From the NCBI GenBank assembly GCA_030765055.1, contig CM060958.1, positions 111,949,127 to 112,013,126 on the forward strand: a stretch of 64,000 bases of DNA, in the 5' to 3' direction. The position numbers were made by a program, and so were the translations under genes. Source of the DNA: Mantis religiosa (lineage: Eukaryota; Arthropoda; Insecta; Mantodea; Mantidae). Below are positions 42,917-53,990 of this stretch, piece by piece (position 1 is the stretch's first letter; every line of letters starts with the position of its first letter). Under the pieces are notes generated by a model, which had not been told where the DNA came from, searched no databases, and was given only the letters and a program-made list of their open reading frames with translations.

Positions 42917-43291
42917 ATATCATTTCTTTTACACTAGTCATGTGTAGGCTAAGGTTTGAATGAGTAGAGCCAGGCTAAAAAATTCAATGTCACAGCTGGG
43001 ATTTGAACCACGGATCTCCCGTTCTCCGTGCGGTTGCTCTAAACCACTGAGCTACTATGGCCAACATGTCGACATGACATTAAATTCTGCAACTGACCCA
43101 TATGTTTCCCGGTTCTCATATGCTATGAGACACGCAACTTTTGTGGCGACTTACTATGCTGTAAGTACTTCAGTCCCAGGCTTCATAGTTAAACCACTAT
43201 GTTATTCAGGAAAATTGATGGAAATAATCATTTCTTCCACACTAGCCATGTGTAGGCTAAGGTCTGAATGAGTAGGGCCAGACTGAAAAAT
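42917..43291 (-). mobile_element. Complete family E element with terminal direct repeats
   Basis: Flanked by TAGAGGAGCAA on both sides (42906-42916, 43292-43302), so the limits are firm: 375 bp. A block of about 60 bp (TAGGCTAAGG, GAATGAGTAG, CCAG-CTGAAAAAT) occurs at both ends in the same orientation. Between them in complement are the tRNA-like head (GTAGCTCAGTGGTTTAGAGC and GTGGTTCAAATCCCA, good A and B boxes) and a middle part with GTCTCATAGCATATGAGAAC. It is not an ordinary head-body-tail SINE, because the tail also precedes the head. Confidence 0.85.
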
Positions 43292-43302
43292 TAGAGGAGC
43301 AA

Positions 43303-46216
43303 TTAACTAGGGGATATAATTAAAAGTATATATCCATGCATTAAATCCAATGAATCCTAGCCTTCACGGATAGAAGTGCATAGTCTTCCAGTGCTTTCAT
43401 AACGCAATAAGAGTTATGAATCTCAACAATAAATTATGTTGGGGAGAACGGTTAGGTAACCGAAAGCTGAAGCCAAAACTGTCATTTGGTTAGGAAACCA
43501 AGAAGAGATGATTATGTTAAATGTTCGAGATGCTAATGCAAACATAGTTTATGTAGGGATCATATAAGTAATATCTTTTATATATAGTCACTAACACACA
43601 TACAAAGATAATGGTTGTATTTTACAGTAAATGACAAATAGTTTTAAACTATGCTTTCTTCTAACTTGCATCAGAAATATTCTCGTTAATCTCAATAAGT
43701 AGGTACTGAATTTGGTAATACAGCGATAAAATAAGTAGTTCCAATTTTGCTGCTAGACTTTCTAAAGCATATAAATCTAAAATTACATGTGTATACGTGT
43801 TAGTGTGGCATGTGCGAAGACCACAAAAACCAGATATTATTACGAAATTTGCATCCGCGCTTCCTTTATATGGTGCAAATTTATTTTACATGTACATCTA
43901 TCATTGAGAGATAATATATGAAATATTGTAATACTACATTTTTGTTTCGCTTAGTTTTTAATAACTAATGAAACTAATATTTGAATGGTATTACGGCATT
44001 TGGTATAAAACTAAACTCTTATTGCCCACAGTTAAATCTTTTCTAGGGAATTTATTTCCATTACACACGAAATTCGGCAAAAATGTGTTTTATATGATCA
44101 ATACTTGACATTAATAAGGTACAGATATTTATGGAAGTGTTGCATATCTTTGCAATATATCGTAAACCAGCACTACACTCCAGATAAGAATGTACAATGC
44201 TAAAGTGAAATCAACTCAAGGTTCCGAGAAGAATTGGAGGCCTCTGTGTTGAAATGTTCAATCTGGGGGCCCAGAAGCTCTTACCTGGCATGAATGGAAA
44301 ACTTTCCTTTAATTAGAATAGTTTTTGCTAATCCCCTCAGAGGCGAATAAACGTGTGCTCCCTAACGAAAATGACTAGAACAAAAGTTTTAATCACTCAG
44401 GAGTTTCAAACATCATCAGATGATTCCAAAAGTCAAATTTCCCATGGTATCAGATGATGTGGACGATATAAAAGAAATAAGGAATAAAGTAAAACCGACA
44501 GATATATTACATTTATATGTATTTCTCCTCCACTTTCGTGCAAGCCATTTTAGAACAATTTTTTTATCTGTTTTTAATCTAGATAAATGTTTTATACAAC
44601 AGGAATGTATTAATTTTCTACCACTTAGAATCTAAGGCATAGAATATATAGCATTTCAGCAAAATTTTCCGGTAATGTGTACGCGCTATTTGGAACTCTA
44701 GAAGTTAAAGGAAATGTTGCATAAAATACCAGGGCTGATCAACAGAGATTGAGACAGAGTCTACTTATGCACACCCCTGTATACTGCAAGATATTATTGA
44801 ATTAAGGGAATAGTGTAGTTACAACAACCATGTAATATTACAATATGAAACTACATCCTAGAACGCCAAATAAAATACTCCAGCAAAGGAACAAATATTC
44901 CTCTTGTACGGTACGGTAGTTCAACATAACTGAGAGATAACCCCATGACTCCTACATCAACCTGTCCAAGAAATAATGGACATAATATTATGCTGTAGTA
45001 CTACTTTAGGGCTTAGCTGCGGTTTCTGGAATCAAGAACCCTCTGTCTATTAAGTAGCCCCAAGGAGCTCATTAGCCAGAGTGCATCGTGTTACGGTATT
45101 ACTGGCCATCCCGGAACCTAAATATGAACCTTGCTGAGATTTTGGTTTCACCGCAGTCTGGCATACTGAGCGGTCGAAATAGTAGAAGTCCTGATTCAAG
45201 CTGTATACTTATTGAAGATTCACATTGCATATTCCTACACAGCCTTAGATCGCAGAAGATTGAATCATTTTGGGAAGCCGACTATTGAAGCAAAAGAAAT
45301 ACACACCGAGTCTCGTAAGAGACACAGGTGTAATGAACTGGTTCTAATTACATAGGACAGCGCAATTAGTCTTAAGGCTGCAATGCATCCAGATCTTAGC
45401 AGATGGGCCCCTTGGAAAAAAAAGTCAGTTTACAAGTACATGGCGTCCAACAATCCGATCATTTAAAAAATTGTCGTAGTCGTCTGCGGTGTCAGATTTG
45501 GAATCTTTTCGGAATCGAATTTTGAAATTTTGTGAGGAGAAACGCAATACTTCTGGAGTTGAGGATCGTGTGAGATTTTCAGGCAGGAGGTGGGCATTTT
45601 GAGCATCTTCTGTAATGATAACGACCTGCAGAGAGAGAAACCGTGCCGATGAATTTCAGTGTTGTGAAGGTAATTAATCATTTCCGGACACACTGTAATG
45701 AACTATTTTGATTATTTACATGTGGCTAATATATACCTGAAAGTATGTCCCTATTTTTTAAACATTCTGTATACCTCTGTGAATGCAATTGAAATTGTTG
45801 TTTTTTAACGAACTCCCTAATGCATTTCTAATACCACAATGACAATGGACTTTAGTGATAAGACTTCAGTTTAACTGGCTTTGTTTTGAAAATAAAAGTG
45901 GTGTTGGAGAATGCATTTATACACCGTTTTTTTAAGGTCAGTAACTAACAATTACTTTTATATTTAGAGTGGTTGTATTTGATAACATTGCAATTAACAT
46001 AAATATCGTAACTGATCAAAAGTAGTATATATTAAGCATGTGTTGAATGTAAAACATTCTCTTGAAAATCTAAAATATTCACATGGTTCCGTATTTTCAA
46101 ACTTCTCCTCGACTTTATAAACCACTTACCTACCTCATCTTCCAATTAAACATACTGGTAGGCAAGATGTGAAAAATTTAGTAAAAGGAGATTTATTATG
46201 TTATGGAACTGTCACC

Positions 46217-46218
<2 letters not shown>
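43303..46218. other. Long AT-rich stretch, no gene seen
   Basis: Nearly 3 kb without recognisable repeat, RNA or protein. Short open frames near 44420-44635, 45088-45288 and 45463-45693 have no familiar motif. Confidence 0.35.

Positions 46219-46257
<39 letters not shown>
46219..46257. repeat. (TA)n microsatellite
   Basis: About 19 TA units. Confidence 0.95.
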
Positions 46258-46259
<2 letters not shown>

Positions 46260-46377
46260 GTAATCATAACTGAAATTACTAGAGTATAGGTTAATTTCTG
46301 ATTATTTATTGTAAGCACATGAACTATCCTATTGTGCGAGATTTTATTAGTTAAGAATATGCAGATATAACTTAGAA

Positions 46378-47385
46378 ATGACAATCAAGTGGTTAGAAAG
46401 AATGTATGAGGCTCTAGTGGAATCCAAAATGTTGCACACAGTAGAGATCTGGGATGGGGGCACAGAGGTAAACCAAACGCTGGACCAAAACTACAGAATG
46501 TTTTGTAAAGAGCTACTAGGCTTACCAAGATTAGCACCTAGGGAAGAGCTTTAGTAGAATTAGGAAAGACAAGAAGAAATGGAGTAATAATGGAAAGAAT
46601 AATAACATTTTGGTATGGGTGCTTGGCCAAAGAAGAAGGGGAAATTATGACATTATCCATGAGACAGCAAAAAAGATTAGAGATCAAGGACACTTGGTGG
46701 GCAGATAATAGGAGGAATTATGGACAAATAGGAATGGGAGATATATGGAGACTAGAAGAAAGGAATACAAGCGATATGGATAAATTGGTAAAATGTAGAA
46801 TAGAATATGTAGAAAGCCAGGAAATATGGGGAAGTCTGGAAAATATGAAATCATTAAAATTTTACAAAAAAAAAAAAAAACTGTGGAAGAGATGCATACA
46901 TAGATTACTGCTGAAGGCAAGAGGGGGAAGGGCTAGCTTGGATAAAAATAGGAACGATACTCCTAAGAAGAATAAGAGGTAGGGAAAAGGGAATTTGTGA
47001 ATTGTGATGTGAAAAATAAAGCATATGTAACAATGCGAGTAGGTTGCAATATAGAGAAAAAAGTTTTGGGAGGAAAAATTGGAGAAAGTTGAGAAGTGTA
47101 TAGTAGCTATAAAAATGTTAAGAAGGAAAATAAGGTAAGGAGTATTGGTGAGTTCTAACAGAAAGTAAAAGAAAACTGGACCAGAAATGTAAAGAATATA
47201 AGAAAGGAAGGAAAAGGGCTAATTAAGTAAGAAGGAGGCATGCAGAAGGCCAGTGTAGAAGGCCAGGGTGTCATGTTATGGTAATACATGAATTTGTGTG
47301 CGATAGATAAACAATTATAAGGAATAATGTAAAAGGTTGTAACAATGAAATTACAGGAATAAATTATACATCCAATTATTCAATT
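46378..47385 (+). mobile_element. LINE 3' end, copy L1b
   Basis: From 46378 the frame gives WLERMYEALVESKMLHTVEI, then NYRMFCKELLGLPRLAPREE, a stop, and in another frame MERIITFWYGCLAKEEGEIM, DIWRLEERNTSDMDKL and RGGRASLDKNRND (46590-46980). This is the C-terminal region of a LINE reverse transcriptase protein. It is followed by the same 3' untranslated region as in L1a and L1c (GGGCTAATTAAGTAAGAAGG; CCAGGGTGTCATG). A poly-A run at 46864-46879 disturbs the frame. 5'-truncated. Confidence 0.82.
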
Positions 47386-48371
47386 TTATCTGTAAAATGT
47401 ACTAGTAAATTCGATACGCAATAAGTGAAAATGTTTTGCTCCTGTATTTATTTGTTTTACTATACACTTGTTTCTGCTTGGAACAAACGTTATTAACATA
47501 CTTGTGAATACAAAAATGATTTATTATTTCTTCGAATAAAACTTTTAAGTAATGATCCTTTTTAGTAGGTTTATTTAGACTTTTAAATACCTTTTAAGCT
47601 CAATGTGGAACTACATTGAATAGTTTCTTTAAACCTCAGTTAGGTGAACGCTTCTCCTTTAGTTTAGCTCTTAAGATTCCGGTTTTCTCTTCTTCGAGCA
47701 TGAAAACAGAATAAAAGGCTGACAGATGCTGTCACCTACAGTTTCAAAAATGCTGAACTGGAAATGTATGTTTCCTGCGCTGGCTCCCATAAAAAAGGAA
47801 TGTTTATTGCGTTTCGGAAATAAAGAGATGTTGTGAAGCAATCTGTTTTCTGGACGGCTTCAAACTAGATGCTCTGATTGCATAACAAAAACTTGCAGAT
47901 GTTTGCTAAGAACATCAATCAAAGGAGTTTGATGCTACCTTCTTGAAGCCCGGAAGAGAAGAGAGAAAAAAGAAAAAAAGGAGCAAAGGATAAAGTTAGA
48001 AATCAAGTTGCTCTGGACTGGTAGAAAAAGTTCTGGTGCAGAAGTGTTCTTTTGCAGGTAATTTAATTAATTGAAGAAGCGTCTTAACAACGTGGCACAA
48101 ATCCCATAATGGAAATTTATTACTTTACTTACAGCTTTGAACCTGGCAGCGAAAATATTCCTCTGCTGAAAACTTTGTATTAGAATTTTGCCAGTAAACC
48201 ACGTTTTGAGGTTTCTGATAGCTAAACCAAAAGCTTGGTTAAATAGAACACTGCACAAGTGATGATTAAAGTGAAAGGTATTTCACAAACAGAACTTTGT
48301 AGTGCCTTTACTATCCTTGAGTTAGTTAACCTTTTTTAAAAATATTTTAAACGAGTCTGATACAACTTTAG
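47386..48371. other. Spacer, no gene seen
   Basis: No assignment. Includes a purine-rich tract at 47949-47995. Confidence 0.35.
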
Positions 48372-48384
48372 TTCCTCAAAAAGT

Positions 48385-48625
48385 CCTCGCCGTGGCTCAG
48401 TGGTTAGACCGCTTGGCTCTCACCAAGGCGGTCCGGGTTCGATCCCAGGCGACCGCAAAGTGAGATTTTCGGTGGACAACACGGCGCTGGGGCGGGTTTT
48501 CTCCGGGATCTCCGGTTTTCTCCGCCATCTCATTCCACCGGTGCTCCATCTTCATCTCATGTATCATCAGTGTCATTGCCTGCGCTGCCGTATGTAGTAA
48601 AAGCGGGCGTTAAACACTACACACA
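48385..48625 (+). mobile_element. SINE family B, best-preserved copy
   Basis: TCGCCGTGGCTCAGTGGTTA (A box) and GGTCCGGGTTCGATCCCAGG (B box), then AAAGTGAGATTTTCGGTGG and CTCATGTATCATCAGTGTCA, ending GGGCGTTAAACACTAC. Flanks TTCCTCAAAAAGT (48372-48384) and TTCTTCAAAAAAT (48626-48638) form a 13-bp target duplication with two mismatches. Confidence 0.95.
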
Positions 48626-48659
48626 TTCTTCAAAAAATAGTATTAAAATTTAACATTTC

Positions 48660-49380
48660 TCTAAAACAGATAAAAGTTCTAATAATAAAAAGTCATATAT
48701 CTATCAATTTAATTGTTTAGATTGTGATAAATTTTATGTTGGAAAGACAAAACGTAATTTGGAAACTAGAATGTAAGAACATTTTCGTAACATTAATATA
48801 TATTTGGTCATTTAACCATGAAAAATAATCTAGAAGTTAAATTATTAAAACAATTAAATAGTCCGATGGATTTAGTGGTTTGGGAAAAAATATTTATTTT
48901 AAAAAGTAAACATCGCGTAATGAATTAAGAAATACCAGCAGTCGATTCTGTTTTGAAGTTCATTTCATTTTCAGATTTTGGTAGTACTAGCAAATACACA
49001 GTGACATCTAGTGATCGTAACGTTGACAGCGAGTTCTTTTTTTTAAATATACGCCCTCCAACGTTAGGTCATATCGGACGATAAATGGAATGGATGAAGT
49101 GATGCTCAAATAAGTCCAGAGTACAGAGAGCTTAGAGTTACCTGACATTCGTTTATCAGGAAAAGGGAAGAACCCGGTAGAAACCTTAATCAGGTAACTT
49201 ACCGTAACCGAGATTCGAACTCGGGACCTCTTGAACGTGAGGCAGACACGCTACCATCTACGCTGCCGAGGCGGGCAAAAAGAGATTGTTTGAGCTGATG
49301 ATGTGAATGAGTTTTCATGAAATCGCTAACCTTATCCATTAATAAGAGAATTTTCATCATTTTCTTTTAAGATAAGGGAA
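48660..49380 (+). mobile_element. Penelope-like element, GIY-YIG end, split by a SINE
   Basis: The frame reads YQFNCLDCDKFYVGKTKRNL then ETRM, the GIY-YIG endonuclease signature found at the C-terminus of Penelope-like elements. Further residues LNSPMDLVVWEKIFILKSKH and AVDSVLKFISFSDFG continue to 49000. After the inserted SINE (49045-49277), CTGATGA (49295-49301) and GAAA (49319-49322) flank a short stem, a possible decayed hammerhead motif. The reverse transcriptase domain is missing. Stops are present. Confidence 0.7.
49045..49277 (-). mobile_element. SINE family A inside the Penelope remnant
   Basis: In complement: TGCCCGCCTCGGCAGCGTAG head and GGTCCCGAGTTCGAATCTCG B box. The body end is CGTCCGATATGACCTAACGT. 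No clear target duplication. Confidence 0.92.
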
Positions 49381-50284
49381 GTTTTATGTTAGAAATTATT
49401 CTATTTGTATAGTATCTGACTAACCATCCTACTTCCTCTCTTTCTCTTGTGCCTGCAACGAAATTCACACAGAGTTACATATATACACCTTTTTATAGAT
49501 TAACATTAACTAGGTATAAAAATAATGTTTTATAAATATAATTTGTAGAAGAAAAATAAACAAAAGATCTTTCAGAAGTAACGTACTGGTTATGAAGCGA
49601 GTTTAGATTACATTTCGCTCTGGCAACTGTTTGTTTTGATTACTTAAAAACTCGACGATGATCGGTTAACAGCTGCGGCGTGTCTGCTACACATTTCCGT
49701 AATACAAGAACCATGACTGTGGAATGTCTGTCATAATTTACATTCCGAGTTCGACGAGCTAATTTCCTTGAGGGGTTTGTTCTGAATATACACTGCTATC
49801 TCGATCAATGCACCATACAGAACCGGTAATATTTCCCCTCCAGCTTCATCGCCATACTCTCGTTGCACCTGAAACTTCATTACCCGAACACAAGGAAGAC
49901 ACACTGCAGTGTGGGTAAATGGGAAATAATGTACATTCGACATTTGTAGCTTTATACTTTCATTTTGTCGGTAGTTATTACTTAGTTAAATAGCTTTAAT
50001 AGTACGTAACTAACTGTGTAAGTGCAATGTACCTGTTAAATAGCTTCAAATACTTCAGTAATTACTTCTAAGAACAAAACATTTTAAAAATCTGAGCAGA
50101 CCTAACTAACGTTAATAAGAGAAAGATAGATAATATAATTATAGTAACAAACAATAACAATTATTACTTTGTACTTTTCGTTGCTTTAATTTTAACTATA
50201 CATGGCTTACTCAATAATTAGTGGAAAAATTTTAATTAACAAAAATAGCACATTTTAGAGCAGATACATTATTGCTGTGCTTAG
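49381..50284. other. Spacer, no gene seen
   Basis: AT-rich. No assignment. Confidence 0.35.
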
Positions 50285-50585
50285 AACTAATCTCCTCCAA
50301 CATGAACTCGCCTCCATACATTAGGGAGTCGACGGATGCCATCCACAGCGTCTTGTTGTCCTAATATTCCAACAGACTGCTCTCCTGCTGCTATAATTGA
50401 CTGTCTGCTTCTAAAGCGAACTCCTCTAAGTGGTACTTTCATTTTGGCAAGAAGGCCGAAATCACCTAGGCTCATATCTGGGGAATATTGAGGATGCTCC
50501 AGAATTTCCCAGTTCCATCTGCGGCGGACGTGTGAGAGCGAGCACCATCATGTGACACTGGAAAAGCTTTCGCCCACCTAGGCAC
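50285..50585 (-). pseudogene. Mariner-type transposase C-terminal fragment
   Basis: The minus strand reads NWEILEHPQYSPDMSLGDFG (third catalytic Asp kept), then LLAKMKVPLRGVRFRSRQS and DGIRRLPNVWRRV. Mariner-like proteins of the subgroup with SPDMSP-CD and K-E-P-L-R-G end in this way. Upstream residues around HDGA-SHT are frameshifted. It lies directly against the SINE at 50587. Confidence 0.7.
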
Positions 50586-50586
50586 A

Positions 50587-50840
50587 CCGAGCGGGATGGC
50601 TCAGGCGGTTTCGTCTGTGGCCCACGTTCGGGTGGTCCGATTTCGATTCCCGTGGCGGAACTACCTGACCCCTGTTTTTTTCGGGAGTTTCCCGGGGCTC
50701 TAGGCGAATGCTGAGTAGGTTAATTACATCCCCCGAATTTTCTTTCCCTACATTTCATCTCCACTACCATTTCATATCATCTCTCATCTGGTGGTCTCTT
50801 TCAGGTTGGAAGTGTCGGCGGGTGTCTCGGCGGTGCGTGG
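50587..50840 (+). mobile_element. SINE family C, clearest copy
   Basis: CGAGCGGGATGGCTCAGGCG (A-box region), GGTCCGATTTCGATTCCCGT (B box), then a body with TTTCGGGAGTTTCCCGGGGC and CATTTCATATCATCTCTCAT. It forms the left edge of the GC-rich island. Confidence 0.75.
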
Positions 50841-52330
50841 CGACATGATATGCTCTGAGGAAAACTACTTCCTCCTCCGGTAGGTCGGTTGCCGGTCTCC
50901 GCTACTCTGCTGGGACCGTAGGGGATGGGATCCGTCCCTTTCAGCTGCCAAAGTGCGGGCGCTGCGGACCCTTAGCACTCGTGGTACCTCTGACGTTACT
51001 AGAGGAACCTCGGGCCGAACAGCCGAGCCCCTCCTTCGGGAGTTGTTCGGATTGGGATGGTCTCGAGGGGGCAGTGTGTTCCCGATACCCGTGGGAGATT
51101 GGGTACGTCTTCGGACGGGGTTGAGGGAAGCCATTAAGTTTCCGGGTACTAGCCTGCTTAGCTAGTAGAAGGTGTGCTAGATCACCAGGCGGCCCCACCG
51201 AGATCATATTGGTAGTCTTCACCTTGAGTGTTGACGCGCGTAAGTGGCGTATCCACTTCCGTCCCGTCTTGTGTCCCTAGGACCAGATGGGGGGGCTTGT
51301 TAGGAAACTAGGTCTTGCCCTAATGGAAAGCCCCATGGAGGATGCCGGGCGCCCTTTAAGGGACAGCTCGGATAACTCCCTGGTTGAAAGAGGCCCGGGT
51401 CTTGTTCCTACGGGTTCAAGGCTAATGGGAGTAGACCCTCTGGACTCAACTCTGCTGGGATCCCCCGTAGGGGGAGGGATGCGTCCCTTTCAGCTGCCAA
51501 AGTGCGGGCGCTGAGGACCCTTAGCACTCGTGGTACCTCTGACGTTACTAGAGAAACCTCGGGCCGAACATGCCGAGCCCCTCCCTCTGGGAGCTGTTCG
51601 GATTGGGTTGGACTCGAGGGGGCAGTGTGTTCCCGTCACCCACGGGCAATTGGGTACCTCTGGCCAGGCTACCGGCCGCCCGGAGGGGGTAGAGGGTTGC
51701 CTCATTAAGTCCCGGGAACTAGCCTGCAGAGCTAGTAGCTGGTGAGCTAGACGCTGGCGGCCCTACCAAGGTTTTCTGGTAGCTGGTTCATTAAGGACCA
51801 GCGCGTAAGTGGCGTATCCACTTCCGTCCTGTCTGCCGTGTGCAGGCGGGGGGGGGGCCAGTTTGTAAAATAGGTACTGTCCTACGGTAAATATATCCGA
51901 GGGGCCCGGGTTCAGGTCCTACTGGGCCAGGACTAATGGGAGTAGATGCTCACATTTACTCTGCTGGGACCATTTCGGGACCGCCAGCCGAGATCCTTTA
52001 GGGCTTGGTAGCTGGGCTCTTTGCCATCCCGCTGTAGGGGAGCGTGTTCATTGTCCTGGTGGGGCTTGGTAGCTGGGCTCGTTGCCATCCCGCTGTAGGG
52101 GAGCGTGTTCATTGTCCTGGCCTTTGGGGTAGGTCTATCCAAGTAAACTGTAGGGACCCTGCCCTCTGTACTCTCATGGCTCCTTGGGTCGGCCGCCCTC
52201 TGTCTCTTTCGCCTCATCCTTCCTCTCAGGGGTACCCCCACTAGGGGGCATAGAAACAATGCGGGCAGCATGGTGGCCTACCTACCGAATCCCCTCCGTA
52301 ATGGAATCCCAACCCCACCTAAGCACGGCA
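50841..52330. repeat. GC-rich island of about three tandem units
   Basis: Unit starts CTCTGCTGGGA occur at 50905, 51450 and 51959, spaced 545 and 509 bp. Units 1 and 2 align over most of their length (CTTTCAGCTGCCAAAGTGCG; TAGCACTCGTGGTACCTCTG; GAGGGGGCAGTGTGTTCCCG). Both contain the small hairpin AAGTGGCGTATCCACTT (51242-51258, 51807-51823). Unit 3 diverges and holds two copies of a 59-61 bp repeat (52001, 52062). The GC content is far above the surroundings. No rRNA, coding or known transposon trace is recognised. Promoter monomers of a LINE or a satellite fragment are possible. Confidence 0.8.
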
Positions 52331-53464
52331 CGATATGGTAAAGTCTCTCAACCACAAACTTCCAATAATTCTGTATGACAATGTCGAGCATTGATACCTC
52401 TTGTAACCTGAATTTTAATGAAGCATCTTTGTTCGCATTTACTAAACATATTTAGATCACTAAAGATAACAGCCTACAATTAAACTTACTAAAAATGTCT
52501 TATTAAATAAATTTGTCTCCAAACTCACAGTTAACAAACATTAGATGCTCTTATTTTTCAGTGTTATCAGCTTACATGACTTACCGCTGATAGCGTCAAA
52601 TGCAGGCATTGTTGCCACTAATTTTTGAATGACTCTTGTATCTTCTCATTCAAAAATGCGTATTCTTTCATACGCCTCAGGTTAGATAAACATTTGTATA
52701 ACTAAATCACATATTTCCTGATAGGTACAATGTGAAAAGATACAATGTACAGTAGGTACAAAGGGAAAACAGTAGACCATAAAGATAATTAAATTTATGT
52801 GCAATAGCTTTGACATTCCAAATCTCTGCATAACTAGGAGAAGCAAAGATAAATAATTACTTCCCATTTTGGAAAACGTATAAGCATTAGAAAATTAAAA
52901 TAGAAGATAATTTAGGAAATGTTTAACCTCACATAAAATTTTATTTTATATAAATTGTGTACTTACACGAGATTACCATTTTTTGTGTTGAAGACTTTGT
53001 ATATTTCTTATAGTTTACTAACTATGCAAAAGTTATTCTGGATTAAGAACACCTCGAGGCTATTATCAAAAAACTGAAGATATAAATGAAAGTATCTAAA
53101 ACGTATGGCATTTTAATAAAAATAGAAGTATTTTGAGAAATTAAAAATATTTGTATGTGTTTGCTATGTGAAAAGGAGTTTGGAGTGGGAGCTTTCCTAA
53201 AAAATCATGTGGTGACCTTGGGAAATGGGAAACTTATGTGTCTGGCTTGGTAGTTAAATGACCAACCTCAAAATGTACATTTCCAGTCCAATTTTCGTAT
53301 CGTACGAGTATTTTGGGTTGAAGGCAACTCCTTTATGTACATAGTAGAGGAAGTGAGTATTTTAATTTTGTGTCATAAAAATAATATTAACAAAGATAAC
53401 TTACGATATTCATTGTACAACTTCTAGCAGCCACCACTAATTTCTCTTAAAGTTATACCTTGTT
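52331..53464. other. AT-rich spacer, no gene seen
   Basis: No assignment. Confidence 0.35.
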
Positions 53465-53990
53465 TACTTCATTTTTAATTACCAATTCCGTTTCCTTTTA
53501 AGTTTATTGATAAAGTCTCTAGATACGATATAGCCTTTACTATCAATTTTAATATATGCAATATTTATATCCCTTTGGGCCAATTTTCATTTATACATTC
53601 TTTTCCTCCCTAACTCTGTCTCTTTACACTCAAATATAATGCCATCTCTATCTTCTTTTCTACCCCATATTGGGCGCTGTATTTGAAGAAAATCTTTTCT
53701 CATTCCTTTCAGTACCCATACACTGGCTCGCAACCACAATAGACCTTCTGCTTGTTCTTTGTTTGGTTTGTCAATAATCTATACTTCTCTTTCCCATACA
53801 CTATTTTATTGTAAAGTACGACGTATATTATCTTTTTCCAACCATAACATATATTTCCATCTCTTCAAATCTTCTACTAACTGCTCTCCTAAATCCTTTT
53901 ATATAGTTTTCTTTCATTCTCCAAATATCTCTCAGATCATTGATATTATAGCTAAAGTTATTGCATTTTAAGCCGTTTTATTGATATTCT
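53465..53990 (-). mobile_element. LINE C-terminal fragment
   Basis: The minus strand reads LLWLRASVWVLKGMRKDFLQ (near 53700), QRPIWGRKEDRDGIIFECKE, then a tail NIAYIKIDSKG. This fits the C-terminal cysteine-histidine region of LINE proteins (C-x-x-C-x-x-x-E-D-x-x-H-x-x-x-x-C), with the first cysteines and the histidine lost. Decayed and truncated. Confidence 0.5.

Noticed and set aside
42588..42941. 117-residue minus-strand open frame
   Set aside because: Runs across a SINE A fragment and unrelated flank; no domain.
46684..46920. Aromatic-rich minus-strand frame
   Set aside because: Antisense to the LINE copy L1b.
48385..48460. Possible tRNA genes (here and at all family A, B, C and E heads)
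   Set aside because: A and B boxes are present, but the cloverleaf is incomplete and each is joined to a SINE body with target duplications.
50865..52271. Several open frames of 60-110 residues in the GC-rich island
   Set aside because: High GC lowers stop frequency; frames occur on both strands, differ between tandem units and match nothing recognisable.
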